Numbered from the stretch's first letter, positions 7,869 to 16,270 are shown. The stretch is DNA of 64,000 bases from Brachybacterium sp036311905 (GCF_036311905.1 NZ_JAZDCH010000010.1:124001-188000), one strand, 5' to 3'. Notes: generated by a model from the sequence alone, not told the origin. Numbers and translations are program-made.

Positions 7869-10268
7869 TCAGCCGCGCCCGGAGGACTGGCGGATGACGA
7901 CCGTCTGCCCCTCGGGAAGCGAGGTGCCGGGAGCCGGATCGGTGCCGATCACGTACCACTGGCCCACGGAGTCCGAGGGCTCGCGCTGCACCTCGACGGT
8001 GTAGCCGGCCGCCTCGAGCGCGGACTGCGCCTCGGAGAGCACCATCCCCGAGACGTCCGGGACCACGCCGGGCTGCACGCTCTGGGAGGCCTGCGTGTTC
8101 GTCATGGCGGGCTGGGCGGGGAGGGCCTCGCTGGGCAGGCCCTCGTGGGCCCGGATCATGTACTCCTGCCAGGTGGGCAGGGAGACGGTGTTGCCCCAGA
8201 CGCTGCCGCGGCGGAGCATCTGGCCGTCGACCGCGAAGCCCTGGGGGCGGATGTTCGCCTGCGGATGGCCGAACCACACGGCGGTGGACATCTGACGGGT
8301 GAAGCCGACGTACCAGGTGTGGAACTGCGAGCCCGAGGTGCCGGTCTTGCCGCCCGCCGGGTGGCCGGGGATGGTCTTGCCGCGGCCGGTGGCGCGGGGA
8401 TCCTCGAGGTCCTGCTGCAGGGTCCAGGCCATCGCGTCGGCCACGTCCTTGTCGACCGCCTGGTGGCAGGCCGCGCCGGTGATCGGCATGGCCTCGCCGG
8501 TCCGGTCGACGACCTCGGTGATGGCCTGCGGCTTGCAGTAGGTGCCGTCCGCGGCGAACACGGCATAGGCCGCCGCCATGTCGAGCGCCGAGATGCGCAG
8601 CTCGCCGAGGACGACCACGGAGGGTGCCAGCTCGGTGCTGTACATCTCCTCGATCGGCATGTCCCAGGTGGTCGGGTCATAGGGGTTGTAGGTCGCCGGG
8701 ACCACGCCGATGTCCCGGGCGCCCTCGGCGATGTCGCACAGATCGAGCTGGCGGGCCATGTTCGCGTAGCTCGTGTTCACGGAGAACTTGGTCGCGTTCA
8801 GGACGGTCTCCATCGGGGCGAGCCGCACCGACACCGCGTTGTCCGGGTTGTAGCCCTCGCGCTCGCGCCAGGCACCCCCGCTCAGGCACTGGGCGGGGAA
8901 GGTCGTCATCGGCTCCCGGGCCGTGCCCACGCGGTCCATCAGCCCGTGGCCGGTCTTGAGCCACTCCAGCAGCACGAAGGGCTTGAAGGTCGAGCCGACC
9001 GGGAAGCCGCTGCTGCCGCCGAGATCCTGCGGCACGTTGTAGTTGATCGCCGTCTCGCCCGGTCCGACCTCCTGATAGGGGTTGAACACGCGGTTCTCGG
9101 CCATCGTGAGGATCTTGCCGGAGCCCGGCTCGACGGTGACGATCGAGTGGCCGAAGCCGCTCTCGGAGTCGCCGGGCACGCGGCGCTGCAGGATCTCCTC
9201 GGCCGCAGCCTGCTTGGCCGGGTCCAGGGTGGTCCGGATCGTGAGCCCGCCGCCGTAGAGCAGCTTGCGGCGCTCCTCGTAGGTCGGTGCGAACTCGGGA
9301 TCGTTAAGCAGCGTGCGGGTCACGTAGTCGCAGAAGAAGCCGGAGCCCTTCGCGTCCGCGCAGCCGGCGCGCACGTTCTTGATGGTGAGCATCTCCTCGA
9401 CCGGCTGGGCGGTGTACTGGTCGTACTCCGCCTGGGTGATGTAGCCCTCGCGGAGCATGTCCCCGAGCACCTCGTTGCGCCGCTTCTCGCCCGCCTCGGG
9501 GTGACCGACGGGGTCGTACTGGTTCGGACCGTTGGTGATGCCCGCGAGCAGCGCCGCCTCGCCGGGGTTGAGATCCTTCGCGCTCTTGGAGAAGTAGTGC
9601 TGGGCGCCGGTCTCGACGCCGTACTGCGAGGGGCCGAACTGCGCCACGTTGAGATAGGCGTTGAGGATCTCGTCCTTGGACCACTGCTTCTCGAGGGAGA
9701 TCGCCAGCTTCGCCTCGCGCAGCTTGCGGCCGTAGGTCTGCTCGGTGGCCGCCGCCTGGTCCTCCTGGTCGCCGCGCTGCACGGCATCCATCAGCAGAGC
9801 GTTCTTGACGTACTGCTGGGTGAGGGTCGAGCCGCCCTGGGTGGCGCCGCCGGCCGCGTTGGACAGGAGGGCGCGCACGGTGCCCTTGGGGTCGATGCCG
9901 CCGTGCTCGTAGAAGCGGCGGTCCTCGACCGCGACCACCGCGTGCTGCATGTACGGCGAGATCTCCTCGAGGGGGACCATGATGCGGTTCTCGGTGTAGA
10001 AGGTGGCCAGCAGCGAGCCGTCCGCCGCCTCGATGCGGCTCGCCTCGTTCAGCGGCTCGACCTCGAGCTCCGTGGGGTAGGACTCGAAGAGGTCCACGCC
10101 GTCCTCCGCGACCGCCGAGGTGGCGGAGACCGCTGGCAGGAAGAAGCCGGCCAGGAGCACCCCGCCGAGGATGGACACGGCGATCACGCCCAGGAGCAGG
10201 TACAGCGTCTGCAGGAGGGCGACGGGCAGGGAGCGCCCGGGGGCGGAGCTGGACGGAGTGCGGGCCAT
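7869..10268 (-). CDS. ponA2: class A penicillin-binding protein with PASTA domain
   Basis: 799 aa bifunctional peptidoglycan synthase. One N-terminal membrane helix (about residues 15-40) is followed by a GT51 glycosyltransferase domain (AVVAVEDRRFYEHGGID, GGSTLTQQYVKN). The transpeptidase domain has the SxxK motif in GSTFKPFVLLEWL, SxN in FSVNTSYAN and KTG in GGKTGTSGSQ. A single C-terminal PASTA domain (VVPDVSGMVLSEAQSALEAAGY) precedes the end. The ATG at 10268 has TAGGGT 6 nt upstream, so the mRNA is probably leaderless. It is divergent from a whiB gene and followed at 1 nt by the metallophosphoesterase, the M. tuberculosis PonA2-WhiB4 arrangement. Length is normal for the family. Confidence 0.92.
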   Translation of the reverse strand: MARTPSSSAPGRSLPVALLQTLYLLLGVIAVSILGGVLLAGFFLPAVSATSAVAEDGVDLFESYPTELEVEPLNEASRIEAADGSLLATFYTENRIMVPLEEISPYMQHAVVAVEDRRFYEHGGIDPKGTVRALLSNAAGGATQGGSTLTQQYVKNALLMDAVQRGDQEDQAAATEQTYGRKLREAKLAISLEKQWSKDEILNAYLNVAQFGPSQYGVETGAQHYFSKSAKDLNPGEAALLAGITNGPNQYDPVGHPEAGEKRRNEVLGDMLREGYITQAEYDQYTAQPVEEMLTIKNVRAGCADAKGSGFFCDYVTRTLLNDPEFAPTYEERRKLLYGGGLTIRTTLDPAKQAAAEEILQRRVPGDSESGFGHSIVTVEPGSGKILTMAENRVFNPYQEVGPGETAINYNVPQDLGGSSGFPVGSTFKPFVLLEWLKTGHGLMDRVGTAREPMTTFPAQCLSGGAWREREGYNPDNAVSVRLAPMETVLNATKFSVNTSYANMARQLDLCDIAEGARDIGVVPATYNPYDPTTWDMPIEEMYSTELAPSVVVLGELRISALDMAAAYAVFAADGTYCKPQAITEVVDRTGEAMPITGAACHQAVDKDVADAMAWTLQQDLEDPRATGRGKTIPGHPAGGKTGTSGSQFHTWYVGFTRQMSTAVWFGHPQANIRPQGFAVDGQMLRRGSVWGNTVSLPTWQEYMIRAHEGLPSEALPAQPAMTNTQASQSVQPGVVPDVSGMVLSEAQSALEAAGYTVEVQREPSDSVGQWYVIGTDPAPGTSLPEGQTVVIRQSSGRG

Positions 10269-10475
10269 GGTCCCACCCTACGGCGGCACGCCGCGACGGG
10301 CCATGAGGCGGGCCGGGAGCGCGGCGATCTTCACGAAACCTCACCGTCCGCGGGCCGCTGCGGGTCGTGACGGGAGGTGGTCCGCAGGATTCCCGTGGGC
10401 AGGTCCCGGGCGGTGCGCCGGGAGGTGCAGCCCGGCGCGCCGAGGGACAGGTTTCTGTACAGGTGACGATCTGAT

Positions 10476-10504
10476 TTGTCCTGTGGCGAAGGTCTCCTTA
10501 CAGT
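10476..10504 (+). promoter_or_regulatory. sigma-70-type promoter of the whiB gene
   Basis: TTGTCC (10476-10481), a 17-nt spacer and TACAGT (10499-10504) make a near-consensus housekeeping promoter, giving a start near 10511 and a leader of about 32 nt. The rest of the 10269-10542 gap holds the divergent ponA2 promoter and no gene. Confidence 0.65.
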
Positions 10505-10542
10505 GGCCGTGTGAACGGATCAACGACGATCCGAGGAAGGGG

Positions 10543-10857
10543 ATGACGATGACGATCGAGGCGATCTCGAGCGCGAGCGCCGCGGACTCGAGCTGGGCGA
10601 CGCGGGGAGCCTGCGCGAGCATGGACCCCGACGGATTCTTCGTGCAGGGCGCGGAGCAGCATGCCGTCAAGGCCGCGTGCGGCGCCTGCCCCGTGCAGCG
10701 GGAGTGCCTGGCCGATGCCCTGAACAACCGCGTGGACTTCGGGGTGTGGGGCGGGATGACCGAGCGCGAGCGGCGGCGCCTGCTGCGCCGCCATCCCGAG
10801 GTCACCGACTGGAGCCGGGTGCTGCACCAGGTCTCCCAGCACGCCGTCGGCGGCTGA
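10543..10857 (+). CDS. whiB4: WhiB-family iron-sulfur transcription factor (WhiB4-like)
   Basis: 104 aa. The four cluster cysteines are in RGACAS, AACGACPVQ and ECLAD (C, then CxxC, then C), followed by the family turn GVWGGMTERERRRLLRR. Wbl proteins bind a 4Fe-4S cluster that responds to oxygen or nitric oxide and act with the primary sigma factor. Assignment as WhiB4 rests on position: divergent from ponA2 and beside DUF4177, RidA, MBL and crp genes, as in M. tuberculosis Rv3681c. Two in-frame ATGs, 10543 and 10549, are served by GAGGAAGG; the second has the better spacing. A clear promoter lies at 10476-10504. Confidence 0.88.
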   Translation: MTMTIEAISSASAADSSWATRGACASMDPDGFFVQGAEQHAVKAACGACPVQRECLADALNNRVDFGVWGGMTERERRRLLRRHPEVTDWSRVLHQVSQHAVGG

Positions 10858-10886
10858 GCGGCGGGAGAGCGGGCACGTGCGCCGCG

Positions 10887-10902
10887 GATCCCGAGAGGGA
10901 TC
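10887..10902 (+). terminator. short hairpin after whiB4
   Basis: GATCCC-GAGA-GGGATC, a 6-bp stem with a tetraloop, begins 29 bp past the whiB4 stop codon and ahead of the independent DUF4177 start. It may be a weak terminator. Confidence 0.35.
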
Positions 10903-10948
10903 GGGGGCTGACCTGCCCGGAGCGGCCCCGCGCCGGTAGGCTCTCCCC

Positions 10949-11128
10949 ATGAGCACCTTGACCCGCTGGGAGTACCTGACCGTCCCGTTGCTGATCCATG
11001 CGACCAAGCAGATCCTCGACAACTACGGCGGGGAGGGATGGGAGCTGGTGCAGGTCGTCCCCGGCCCGAACCCCGAGTCGCTCGTCGCCTACCTCAAGCG
11101 CCCGCTCGTCGCGGCGTCCGAGGGCTGA
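10949..11128 (+). CDS. DUF4177 small protein
   Basis: 59 aa, MSTLTRWEYL at the N-terminus, with the DUF4177 core WEYLTVPLL followed by NYGGEGWELVQVV. It is a small soluble protein of unknown function. TAGGCT lies 6 nt before the ATG and no ribosome-binding site is visible, so the message is probably leaderless. The gene precedes a RidA-family gene by 4 nt. A small protein of this type sits at the same place in M. tuberculosis (Rv3678A as I recall), so the pair may be functionally coupled. It is short enough to be missed by length-filtered gene callers. Confidence 0.8.
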   Translation: MSTLTRWEYLTVPLLIHATKQILDNYGGEGWELVQVVPGPNPESLVAYLKRPLVAASEG

Positions 11129-11132
11129 GCAG

Positions 11133-11633
11133 ATGGCGGCCACCGAGCAATCCGTGCCCGCCGGTTCCCGGATCCGGGCGCGCCTGGCCCAGCTGAACCT
11201 GCCCCTGCCGGAGGTCGCGGCCCCCGTCGCGGCCTACGTCCCCGCGATCGTCACCGGCTCGCTCGTCCAGACCTCCGGCCAGCTGCCCTTCGTCAAAGGT
11301 GCCCTGCCGCTGACCGGAAAGGTCGGCGCCGAGGTGACTCCCGAGGCCGCCGCGCGCCTCGCCGCGGCCTGCTGTCTCAACGCCCTCGCCGCGATCGAGG
11401 CGGAGATCGACGATCTCGACCGCATCGTGCGGATCGTCAAGGTCACCGGCTACGTCGCCTCGGATCCCGCCTTCACCGGGCAGCCGGCCGTGATCAACGG
11501 GGCCAGCGAGCTGCTGGGCCAGGTCTTCGGCGAGGTCGGGCGCCATGCGCGCGCGGCCGTCGGCGTCGCGGTGCTGCCGCTCGATGCCCCGGTCGAGCTC
11601 GACCTGCTGGTCGAGATCGCCCTCGCCGACTGA
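11133..11633 (+). CDS. RidA/YjgF-family protein
   Basis: 166 aa. RidA-type proteins deaminate reactive enamine and imine intermediates or act in related small-molecule chemistry. Recognisable features are SGQLPFVKG near residue 50, the internal CCLNALAAIEAEIDDLDRIVRIVKVTGYVASDPAF block, and the C-terminal HARAAVGVAVLPLDAPVELDLLVEIA strand, matching the Rv3678c-like subgroup rather than the short canonical RidA. The ATG is 4 nt after the DUF4177 stop codon and the next gene starts 7 nt after this one, so it is the middle gene of a three-gene unit. The catalytic arginine of true RidA is not obvious, so the reaction is uncertain. Confidence 0.85.
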   Translation: MAATEQSVPAGSRIRARLAQLNLPLPEVAAPVAAYVPAIVTGSLVQTSGQLPFVKGALPLTGKVGAEVTPEAAARLAAACCLNALAAIEAEIDDLDRIVRIVKVTGYVASDPAFTGQPAVINGASELLGQVFGEVGRHARAAVGVAVLPLDAPVELDLLVEIALAD

Positions 11634-11640
11634 GGACCCG

Positions 11641-12462
11641 ATGACCGAGGAGCCGCTGGACCGCGACCCGGAGGCGCCGGGGGTGGAACTGCTCGAGCTG
11701 CGGGCGGACAACCCCGGCCCGATGACCCTCAGCGGCACCAACAGCTATGTGCTGCGCGACGGGGACGAGATCTGGGTGGTCGACCCCGGCCCCCGGGATC
11801 CCGGGCATCTCGCCGGACTGCTGCGTCTCTGCGGGACGGACACCCGCCCCCGCGGCGTGCTCGTCACCCATCGGCATCTCGACCACACCGCGGGCGCCGC
11901 GACCCTCGCCCGCCAGCTCGCCGCCCGCAGCGGTCTCGAGGTGCCGCTGTGGGCCGCCGACCAGCAGGCGGTCCCCGGATCCCGCCCCGTGCCCGCGACC
12001 CTCGAGGGCGAGAACGGTGTGGCCGGTCATGTCATCCACCTGCCCGGACACACCTCCGACTCGGTGGGGGTGCTCGCCGACGGCGGCCGACTGCTGACGG
12101 GCGACACGCTCCTGGGCGGCTCCTCGACGGTCATCCTGCTCGAGGACGGGGGCTCCGTCGCCGATCACCTGCAGTCCCTCGCGATCCTGCGGGCCATGGC
12201 GCAGGACGGCCGCATCGGCTCCCTCCACCCGGGACACGGCGAGCCCGTGCTCGACCCGCTCACCGCACTCGAGGTGATCGAAGCGGCCATCACCCACCGG
12301 CTCGAGCGGCTCGACCAGGTGCGCCGCGCCCGCGAGGCCGGGGCCCTGACCCTCGACCGGCTGCTGCGCGCCGTCTACGGGCCGGAGCTGCCCGAGGGGC
12401 TCCGCGACGCCGCGCTGCAGAACCTCCGCGCGAGCCTCGCCCACCTCTCCGAACAGGACTGA
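11641..12462 (+). CDS. MBL-fold metallo-hydrolase
   Basis: 273 aa. Metallo-beta-lactamase fold with the metal-binding motif THRHLDHTAG (HxHxDH) at about residue 78, then LPGHTSDS, LLTGDTLLGG (Asp ligand) and SLHPGHGEP (His ligand). The C-terminal 70 residues form the LACTB2-like tail (AITHRLERLDQVRRA). Human LACTB2 is an endoribonuclease, and the bacterial relatives (Rv3677c-like) have no firm substrate. It starts 7 nt after the RidA gene. A convergent terminator separates it from crp. Confidence 0.87.
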   Translation: MTEEPLDRDPEAPGVELLELRADNPGPMTLSGTNSYVLRDGDEIWVVDPGPRDPGHLAGLLRLCGTDTRPRGVLVTHRHLDHTAGAATLARQLAARSGLEVPLWAADQQAVPGSRPVPATLEGENGVAGHVIHLPGHTSDSVGVLADGGRLLTGDTLLGGSSTVILLEDGGSVADHLQSLAILRAMAQDGRIGSLHPGHGEPVLDPLTALEVIEAAITHRLERLDQVRRAREAGALTLDRLLRAVYGPELPEGLRDAALQNLRASLAHLSEQD

Positions 12463-12466
12463 GAAC

Positions 12467-12508
12467 GCCGAACGCGCCGCCACCCCGAGGGGAGACGGCG
12501 CGCTCGGC
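12467..12508. terminator. bidirectional terminator between the MBL gene and crp
   Basis: GCCGAACGCGCC pairs with GGCGCGCTCGGC across a loop that itself contains CCCC/GGGG; there is one A-C mismatch. It sits between two convergent genes and can serve both. Confidence 0.6.
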
Positions 12509-12533
12509 GGCCAGGAGTGCTGGAGAGAGCGGG

Positions 12534-13211
12534 TCAGCGGGCGCGGCGGCGCAGACGCTCGACGTCCACAATGAGCACCGCGCGGGCCTCGAGCCGGATC
12601 CAGCCGCGCGAGGCGAAGTCCGCGAGGGCCTTGTTGACGGTCTCGCGGGAGGCGCCGACCAGCTGGGCCAGCTCCTCCTGGGTGAGACCGTGGGCGACCA
12701 TCACGCCGTCGTCGGTCTGGCGACCGAAGCGCTGGGCGAGGTCGAGGACGTTCTTGGCGACGCGGCCGGGGACGTCCGCGAAGACCAAGTCCGCGAGGGA
12801 CTCGTTGGTCTTGCGCAGGCGACGGGCGAGCGAGGCCAGCAGGTGGCGGCCCACCTCGGGACGCTGCGCGAGGACCCGGTAGAGGTCCTGCTGCGAGAGC
12901 GAGTACAGGGTGGACTCGGCGACGACGGTGGCGGTCGCGTTGCGCGGTGCCGGATCGAAGAGCGACAGCTCGCCGAGGGTCTCGCCCGGGCCGAGCACGG
13001 CCAGCAGGTTCTCGCGGCCGTCGCCCGAGGCGTGCCCGACCTTGACCTTGCCCGAGCCGATGATGAAGAGCCGGTCACCGGGATCGCCCTCGCGGAAGAT
13101 GATGGCGCTGCGGTGGTAGTCCTCCTGCTTCATCGACGCCAGCACGGCCTGCTTGCCGTCCTCGTCGAGCGCAGCGAACAGCGGCGACGACCGTACGATG
13201 TTCTCGTCCAC
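12534..13211 (-). CDS. crp: Crp/Fnr-family regulator (actinobacterial Crp)
   Basis: 225 aa, very like M. tuberculosis Crp (Rv3676). The cyclic-nucleotide domain (residues about 15-130) has the phosphate-binding cassette region LGELSLFDPAPRNATATV. The C-terminal winged helix has LTQEELAQLVGASRETVNKALADFASRGWI. It is a global cAMP-responsive regulator. The GTG at 13211 is chosen because CAGGAGG lies 5-6 nt upstream and the product begins VDENIVRSSPLF, aligning with MDEILARAGIF of Rv3676. The upstream region (13212-13370) is shared with the divergent nth gene, as in mycobacteria. Whether it autoregulates cannot be told: no clean TGTGA-N6-TCACA site is visible there. Confidence 0.93.
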   Translation of the reverse strand: MDENIVRSSPLFAALDEDGKQAVLASMKQEDYHRSAIIFREGDPGDRLFIIGSGKVKVGHASGDGRENLLAVLGPGETLGELSLFDPAPRNATATVVAESTLYSLSQQDLYRVLAQRPEVGRHLLASLARRLRKTNESLADLVFADVPGRVAKNVLDLAQRFGRQTDDGVMVAHGLTQEELAQLVGASRETVNKALADFASRGWIRLEARAVLIVDVERLRRRAR

Positions 13212-13370
13212 GGAACCTCCTGATGGTGGGGTCCCGGTGCGCCGGGACCGTGCTGTGCTACCCATTGTGAACCATGCGACCACCAGCGGTGGGCGCTGTC
13301 ACACGTTGTGGGAACACTATCGCGACTGCGGCGCGGAGGCTCGTCACCCGTCGATCGAGGAGCCCATCGG

Positions 13371-14054
13371 ATGAGCGCGCAGCCAGCGGACCCGGCCGGG
13401 GAAGCGCCCGTCGGGCCGCCCGCTGACCCCGCCGCCGTGGACGCCCTGCTGAGCGCCGCGCACCCCGACGCGCGCACCGAGCTCGACCACCGTGATGCCT
13501 TCGAACTGCTGGTCGCGACGATGCTCTCGGCACAGACGACCGACGTGCGGGTCAACGCCGTCACCCCTGAGCTGTTCTCCCGCTGGCCCGACGCCGCCGC
13601 CCTCGCCGGTGCCGACGAGGCGGAGCTGACCGCGATCCTCGCGCCGCTGGGGATGGGCCCCACCCGGGCGCGGCGCGCCGTCGGCCTCGCCCGCGGCCTG
13701 CTCGACCGGCACGGCGGCGAGGTGCCCGATGACCAGGCCGCCCTCGAGGCCCTGCCCGGGGTGGGCCGCAAGACCGCGCACGTGGTGCGGGGCACCTGGT
13801 TCGGGCACTCGCTGCTCGCCGTCGACACCCATGTGGGTCGGCTCGCGCGGCGGCTCGGCTGGACCGCGAGCACCGACCCGCGAGCGGTCGAAGAAGACGT
13901 GATCGCCGCAGTCGGCGGGGAGCCGATCAATCTCACGGCGCTCTCGCTGCGGTTGATCCTCCACGGCCGACGGGTCTGCCTCGCCCGCGCGCCCCGCTGC
14001 AGCCGGTGCGTCCTCGCGGAGATCTGCCCGAGCGCTCCCGGGGTGGCCGCATGA
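13371..14054 (+). CDS. nth: endonuclease III
   Basis: 227 aa base-excision DNA glycosylase/AP lyase for oxidised pyrimidines. The helix-hairpin-helix is LEALPGVGRKTAHVV with the catalytic Lys in GRKTA, and the catalytic Asp is in AVDTHVGRL. The C-terminal 4Fe-4S cluster motif is intact: C-x6-C-x2-C-x5-C in VCLARAPRCSRC and EIC. The ATG at 13371 is the first in-frame start within the conserved family length. The stop overlaps the next ATG by 4 bp (ATGA), so it is translationally coupled to the NUDIX gene. Position next to crp is the standard actinobacterial order. Confidence 0.93.
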   Translation: MSAQPADPAGEAPVGPPADPAAVDALLSAAHPDARTELDHRDAFELLVATMLSAQTTDVRVNAVTPELFSRWPDAAALAGADEAELTAILAPLGMGPTRARRAVGLARGLLDRHGGEVPDDQAALEALPGVGRKTAHVVRGTWFGHSLLAVDTHVGRLARRLGWTASTDPRAVEEDVIAAVGGEPINLTALSLRLILHGRRVCLARAPRCSRCVLAEICPSAPGVAA

Positions 14055-14737
14055 GCGCCGGGACTCCGCTGCCGGAGGCGGCCCGCTTCCTGGCGCCGCT
14101 CGCGGACGGGGCCCGGCGCGGCGAGGTCCTCGTGCCCCGGGAGGAGGATCCGCGGGCGCCGCGTCCCGGCGCGGGCGGCCCGCGGCGCAGCGCGGTGCTG
14201 CTCCTGATCGCCGGCACGGGCCTCGAGGACGCCGCGCTCGTCCTCGAGGAGCGCGGTCATGCTTTGCGTTCCCAGCCTGGCCAGTTCTCGCTCCCCGGCG
14301 GCGGCATCGACGCCGACGATCCCAGTCCTGTCCACGCCGCGCTGCGGGAGGCGCACGAGGAGACGGGCCTGCACCCGGCCGATGTGGAGGTCCTGGGCGC
14401 CTTCGCCCCCATCCCCATGCCGTGGCGCGATCAGCGGGTCACTCCGGTACTGGGCTGGGCACCGCGGCGGCCGAGGCTCGGCGTGCAGGACCCCGTCGAG
14501 GTCGAGCGGGTGGTCTGGGCGCCGCTGCGCGGTCCGGGCTCGCTCACCGATCCCGACCGCCGCTTCCGGGGCGCCCTCGGCGACCGCGCCGTCGGCCCCG
14601 TCTTCGACCTGCCCGACGGTGTCTTCGTGTGGGGCTTCACGGCGATGATCCTGGATCGGGTGCTCACCGGGCTCGGCCTCGAGGGAACCCCGCCGGGGGC
14701 GCCGACGGTCCAGATCCCGCCCGCCTTCCGGCGCTGA
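14051..14737 (+). CDS. NUDIX hydrolase, CoA pyrophosphatase-like
   Basis: 228 aa. The Nudix box is recognisable as GGGIDADDPSPVHAALREAHEE followed by TGL, and the upstream LRSQPGQFSLPGG matches the UPF0035 CoA-pyrophosphatase signature LLxxRxxxLRxHxGQxxFPGG, in degenerate form. Such enzymes split CoA into phosphopantetheine and 3',5'-ADP. The N-terminal 60 residues are a less conserved lead-in. It overlaps nth by 4 bp. In M. tuberculosis the corresponding Rv3672c is followed by the MarP protease gene; here that gene is absent and a cold-shock gene follows. Confidence 0.82.
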   Translation: MSAGTPLPEAARFLAPLADGARRGEVLVPREEDPRAPRPGAGGPRRSAVLLLIAGTGLEDAALVLEERGHALRSQPGQFSLPGGGIDADDPSPVHAALREAHEETGLHPADVEVLGAFAPIPMPWRDQRVTPVLGWAPRRPRLGVQDPVEVERVVWAPLRGPGSLTDPDRRFRGALGDRAVGPVFDLPDGVFVWGFTAMILDRVLTGLGLEGTPPGAPTVQIPPAFRR

Positions 14738-14804
14738 GGAACGGTGCGGCCCCGACCTCGTCGTGGGCCCCCTCACCCGGGTGCCCGCGGCGGTGCCCGC
14801 GGCA

Positions 14805-14833
14805 CTGCACAGCCCGGGTCGCTCCGGTAGACT
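14805..14833 (+). promoter_or_regulatory. promoter of the cold-shock gene with a long leader
   Basis: CTGCAC, a 17-nt spacer and TAGACT (14828-14833) make a plausible promoter. Transcription from about 14840 would give a leader of roughly 110 nt before the GTG at 14949, in line with the long 5' UTRs of cold-shock mRNAs elsewhere. Confidence 0.5.
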
Positions 14834-14948
14834 CGACCCTTGCCGGACCGTCTCCGGTGCCCTGGGGTGCAGGCGAGTCCGGTTCGGTCCGTCGCGCGCC
14901 CGGGTGACCACCCCCGACACACAGCAGCAGACAAGGAATGGGATCCAC

Positions 14949-15335
14949 GTGCCACGCGGCAAGGTGAAGTTCTACGACGCCGAGAAGGGCTTCGGCTTCA
15001 TCCTCGATGACGAGGACGGGCAGAGCGTGTACGTGCACGCCACGAACCTCCCCGAGGACGTCACGGCCCTCCGCCCGGGTGCCCGCGTCGAGTTCGACAT
15101 GGTCGACGGTCGTCGTGGCCCGCAGGTGCTCTCCCTCCAGCTCCTCGAGCCCGCCCCCTCCGTGAGCCGGGCGCGCCGCCCCAAGCCCGACGAGATGGCC
15201 GGGATGGTCGAGGACCTGATCCGTCTGCTCGACGACGCCTCCAACGGGCTGCGTCAGGGCCGCTACCCCGACCGCGGGCACTCGCAGAAGATCGCCACCG
15301 TGCTGCGCGCCGTCGCCGACAACTTCGAGGCCTGA
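14949..15335 (+). CDS. cold-shock domain protein with C-terminal extension
   Basis: 128 aa from a GTG. The cold-shock domain occupies residues 1-67, with the RNP1-like KGFGFI and RNP2-like VYVHATNL nucleic-acid-binding motifs. Residues 70-128 form an extra helical tail (PDEMAGMVEDLIRLLDDASNGL), about twice the length of a minimal CspA. This long form is common in actinobacteria and often lies next to a DUF3027 gene, as here (5 nt gap). The start is set by conservation of PRGKVKFYDAEKGFGF and by an AAGGAA site upstream. It is an RNA chaperone or mRNA-binding protein by family. Confidence 0.9.
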   Translation: MPRGKVKFYDAEKGFGFILDDEDGQSVYVHATNLPEDVTALRPGARVEFDMVDGRRGPQVLSLQLLEPAPSVSRARRPKPDEMAGMVEDLIRLLDDASNGLRQGRYPDRGHSQKIATVLRAVADNFEA

Positions 15336-15340
15336 ACCGG

Positions 15341-16246
15341 ATGACCCAGCCCACCACCGCCCCCCGTCGGACCCGCGCCGCGCGCCCCAAGCTGGACGCG
15401 ATCGCGGCCGAGGCCGTCGAGCTCGCCCGCGAGGCGCTGCTCGAGGTCACCGAGCCAGGCCAGGTCGGCGAGCACCTCCGCGTCGAGGCGAGCGGGGAGC
15501 GGCTGGCCACCCATGTCTTCGAGTGCACCATGCCCGGCTACCGCGGCTGGTCGTGGATCGTCGTGGTCACGCGGGCGTCCCGGGCGAAGGTCGCGACCGT
15601 CGCCGAGACCGCGCTGCTGCCGGGGGAGGACGCGATCCTCGCCCCCGACTGGGAGCCGTGGTCCGAGCGGCTCAAGCCCGAGGACGTCGGCGCCGACGAC
15701 CTGCTCCCGTTCCGCGAGCAGGACGTGCGACTCGAGCAGGGCTTCGAGTCCACCGGGGACGAGGACGAGGACCGCGTGGCGCGGTGGGAGCTGGGGCTCG
15801 GGAGGGCGCGCGTGCTCTCCCCGGAGGGCCGCTCCGAGGCCGCCGAGCGCTGGGCCGAGGGCGAGTTCGGTCCGCGGCAGACCTCGAGCCGGGGCCGTCG
15901 TGGCACCGTCGCGGCCTCCTGCGCCAGCTGCGGCTTCCTCATGAAGCTCTCCGGCTCGCTGCGCACCGAGTTCGGCGTGTGCACCAACGAGTGGTCCCCG
16001 GCCGACGGTCGCGTGGTCCATCTCGACTACGGCTGCGGCGCCCACTCGGAGACCGGCCAGGAAGAGCCCGACCGCGAGATCCAGCTCCACGGCGGGGTGA
16101 TCGACGAGCTCGAGGTCGATCTCGAGCCGCGCGGCGCCGACGAGCAGGCCGCCGAGGCTCCGGGCGCCGACGAGCAGGCCGCCGAGATCCCCGGCACCGA
16201 CGAGCAGGCCACCGAGATTCCCGAGGCGGACTCGCCCGAGGACTGA
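15341..16246 (+). CDS. DUF3027 protein with acidic C-terminal repeats
   Basis: 301 aa. The DUF3027 core spans residues about 15-250 (ECTMPGYRGWSWIVVVTRA, SWTVNE-like strands later). Cysteines in SCASCGFLMKLSG and in EFGVCTNE and YGCGAHSE could form a zinc site. After residue 265 the protein carries three near-identical 10-residue units (ADEQAAE[AI]PG) and an acidic end. Function is unknown; the family is nearly confined to actinobacteria and typically sits after a cold-shock gene, which suggests a role with RNA or translation (inference). The start codon lies 5 nt after the csp stop codon. Confidence 0.85.
   Translation: MTQPTTAPRRTRAARPKLDAIAAEAVELAREALLEVTEPGQVGEHLRVEASGERLATHVFECTMPGYRGWSWIVVVTRASRAKVATVAETALLPGEDAILAPDWEPWSERLKPEDVGADDLLPFREQDVRLEQGFESTGDEDEDRVARWELGLGRARVLSPEGRSEAAERWAEGEFGPRQTSSRGRRGTVAASCASCGFLMKLSGSLRTEFGVCTNEWSPADGRVVHLDYGCGAHSETGQEEPDREIQLHGGVIDELEVDLEPRGADEQAAEAPGADEQAAEIPGTDEQATEIPEADSPED
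16136..16225 (+). repeat. three 30-bp in-frame repeats in the DUF3027 gene
   Basis: Units at 16136-16165, 16166-16195 and 16196-16225 each begin with RCCGACGAGCAGGCC and encode ADEQAAE-type decapeptides. Because each unit is 30 bp, copy number can change without a frameshift. Confidence 0.85.
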
Positions 16247-16270
16247 GCTCCTCGTCCTTCGGGCCGAGGC

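Noticed and set aside
13212..13370. Crp autoregulatory site between crp and nth
   Set aside because: Single TGTGA/TCACA half-sites occur (for example near 13266 and 13300) but none form the TGTGA-N6-TCACA dyad.
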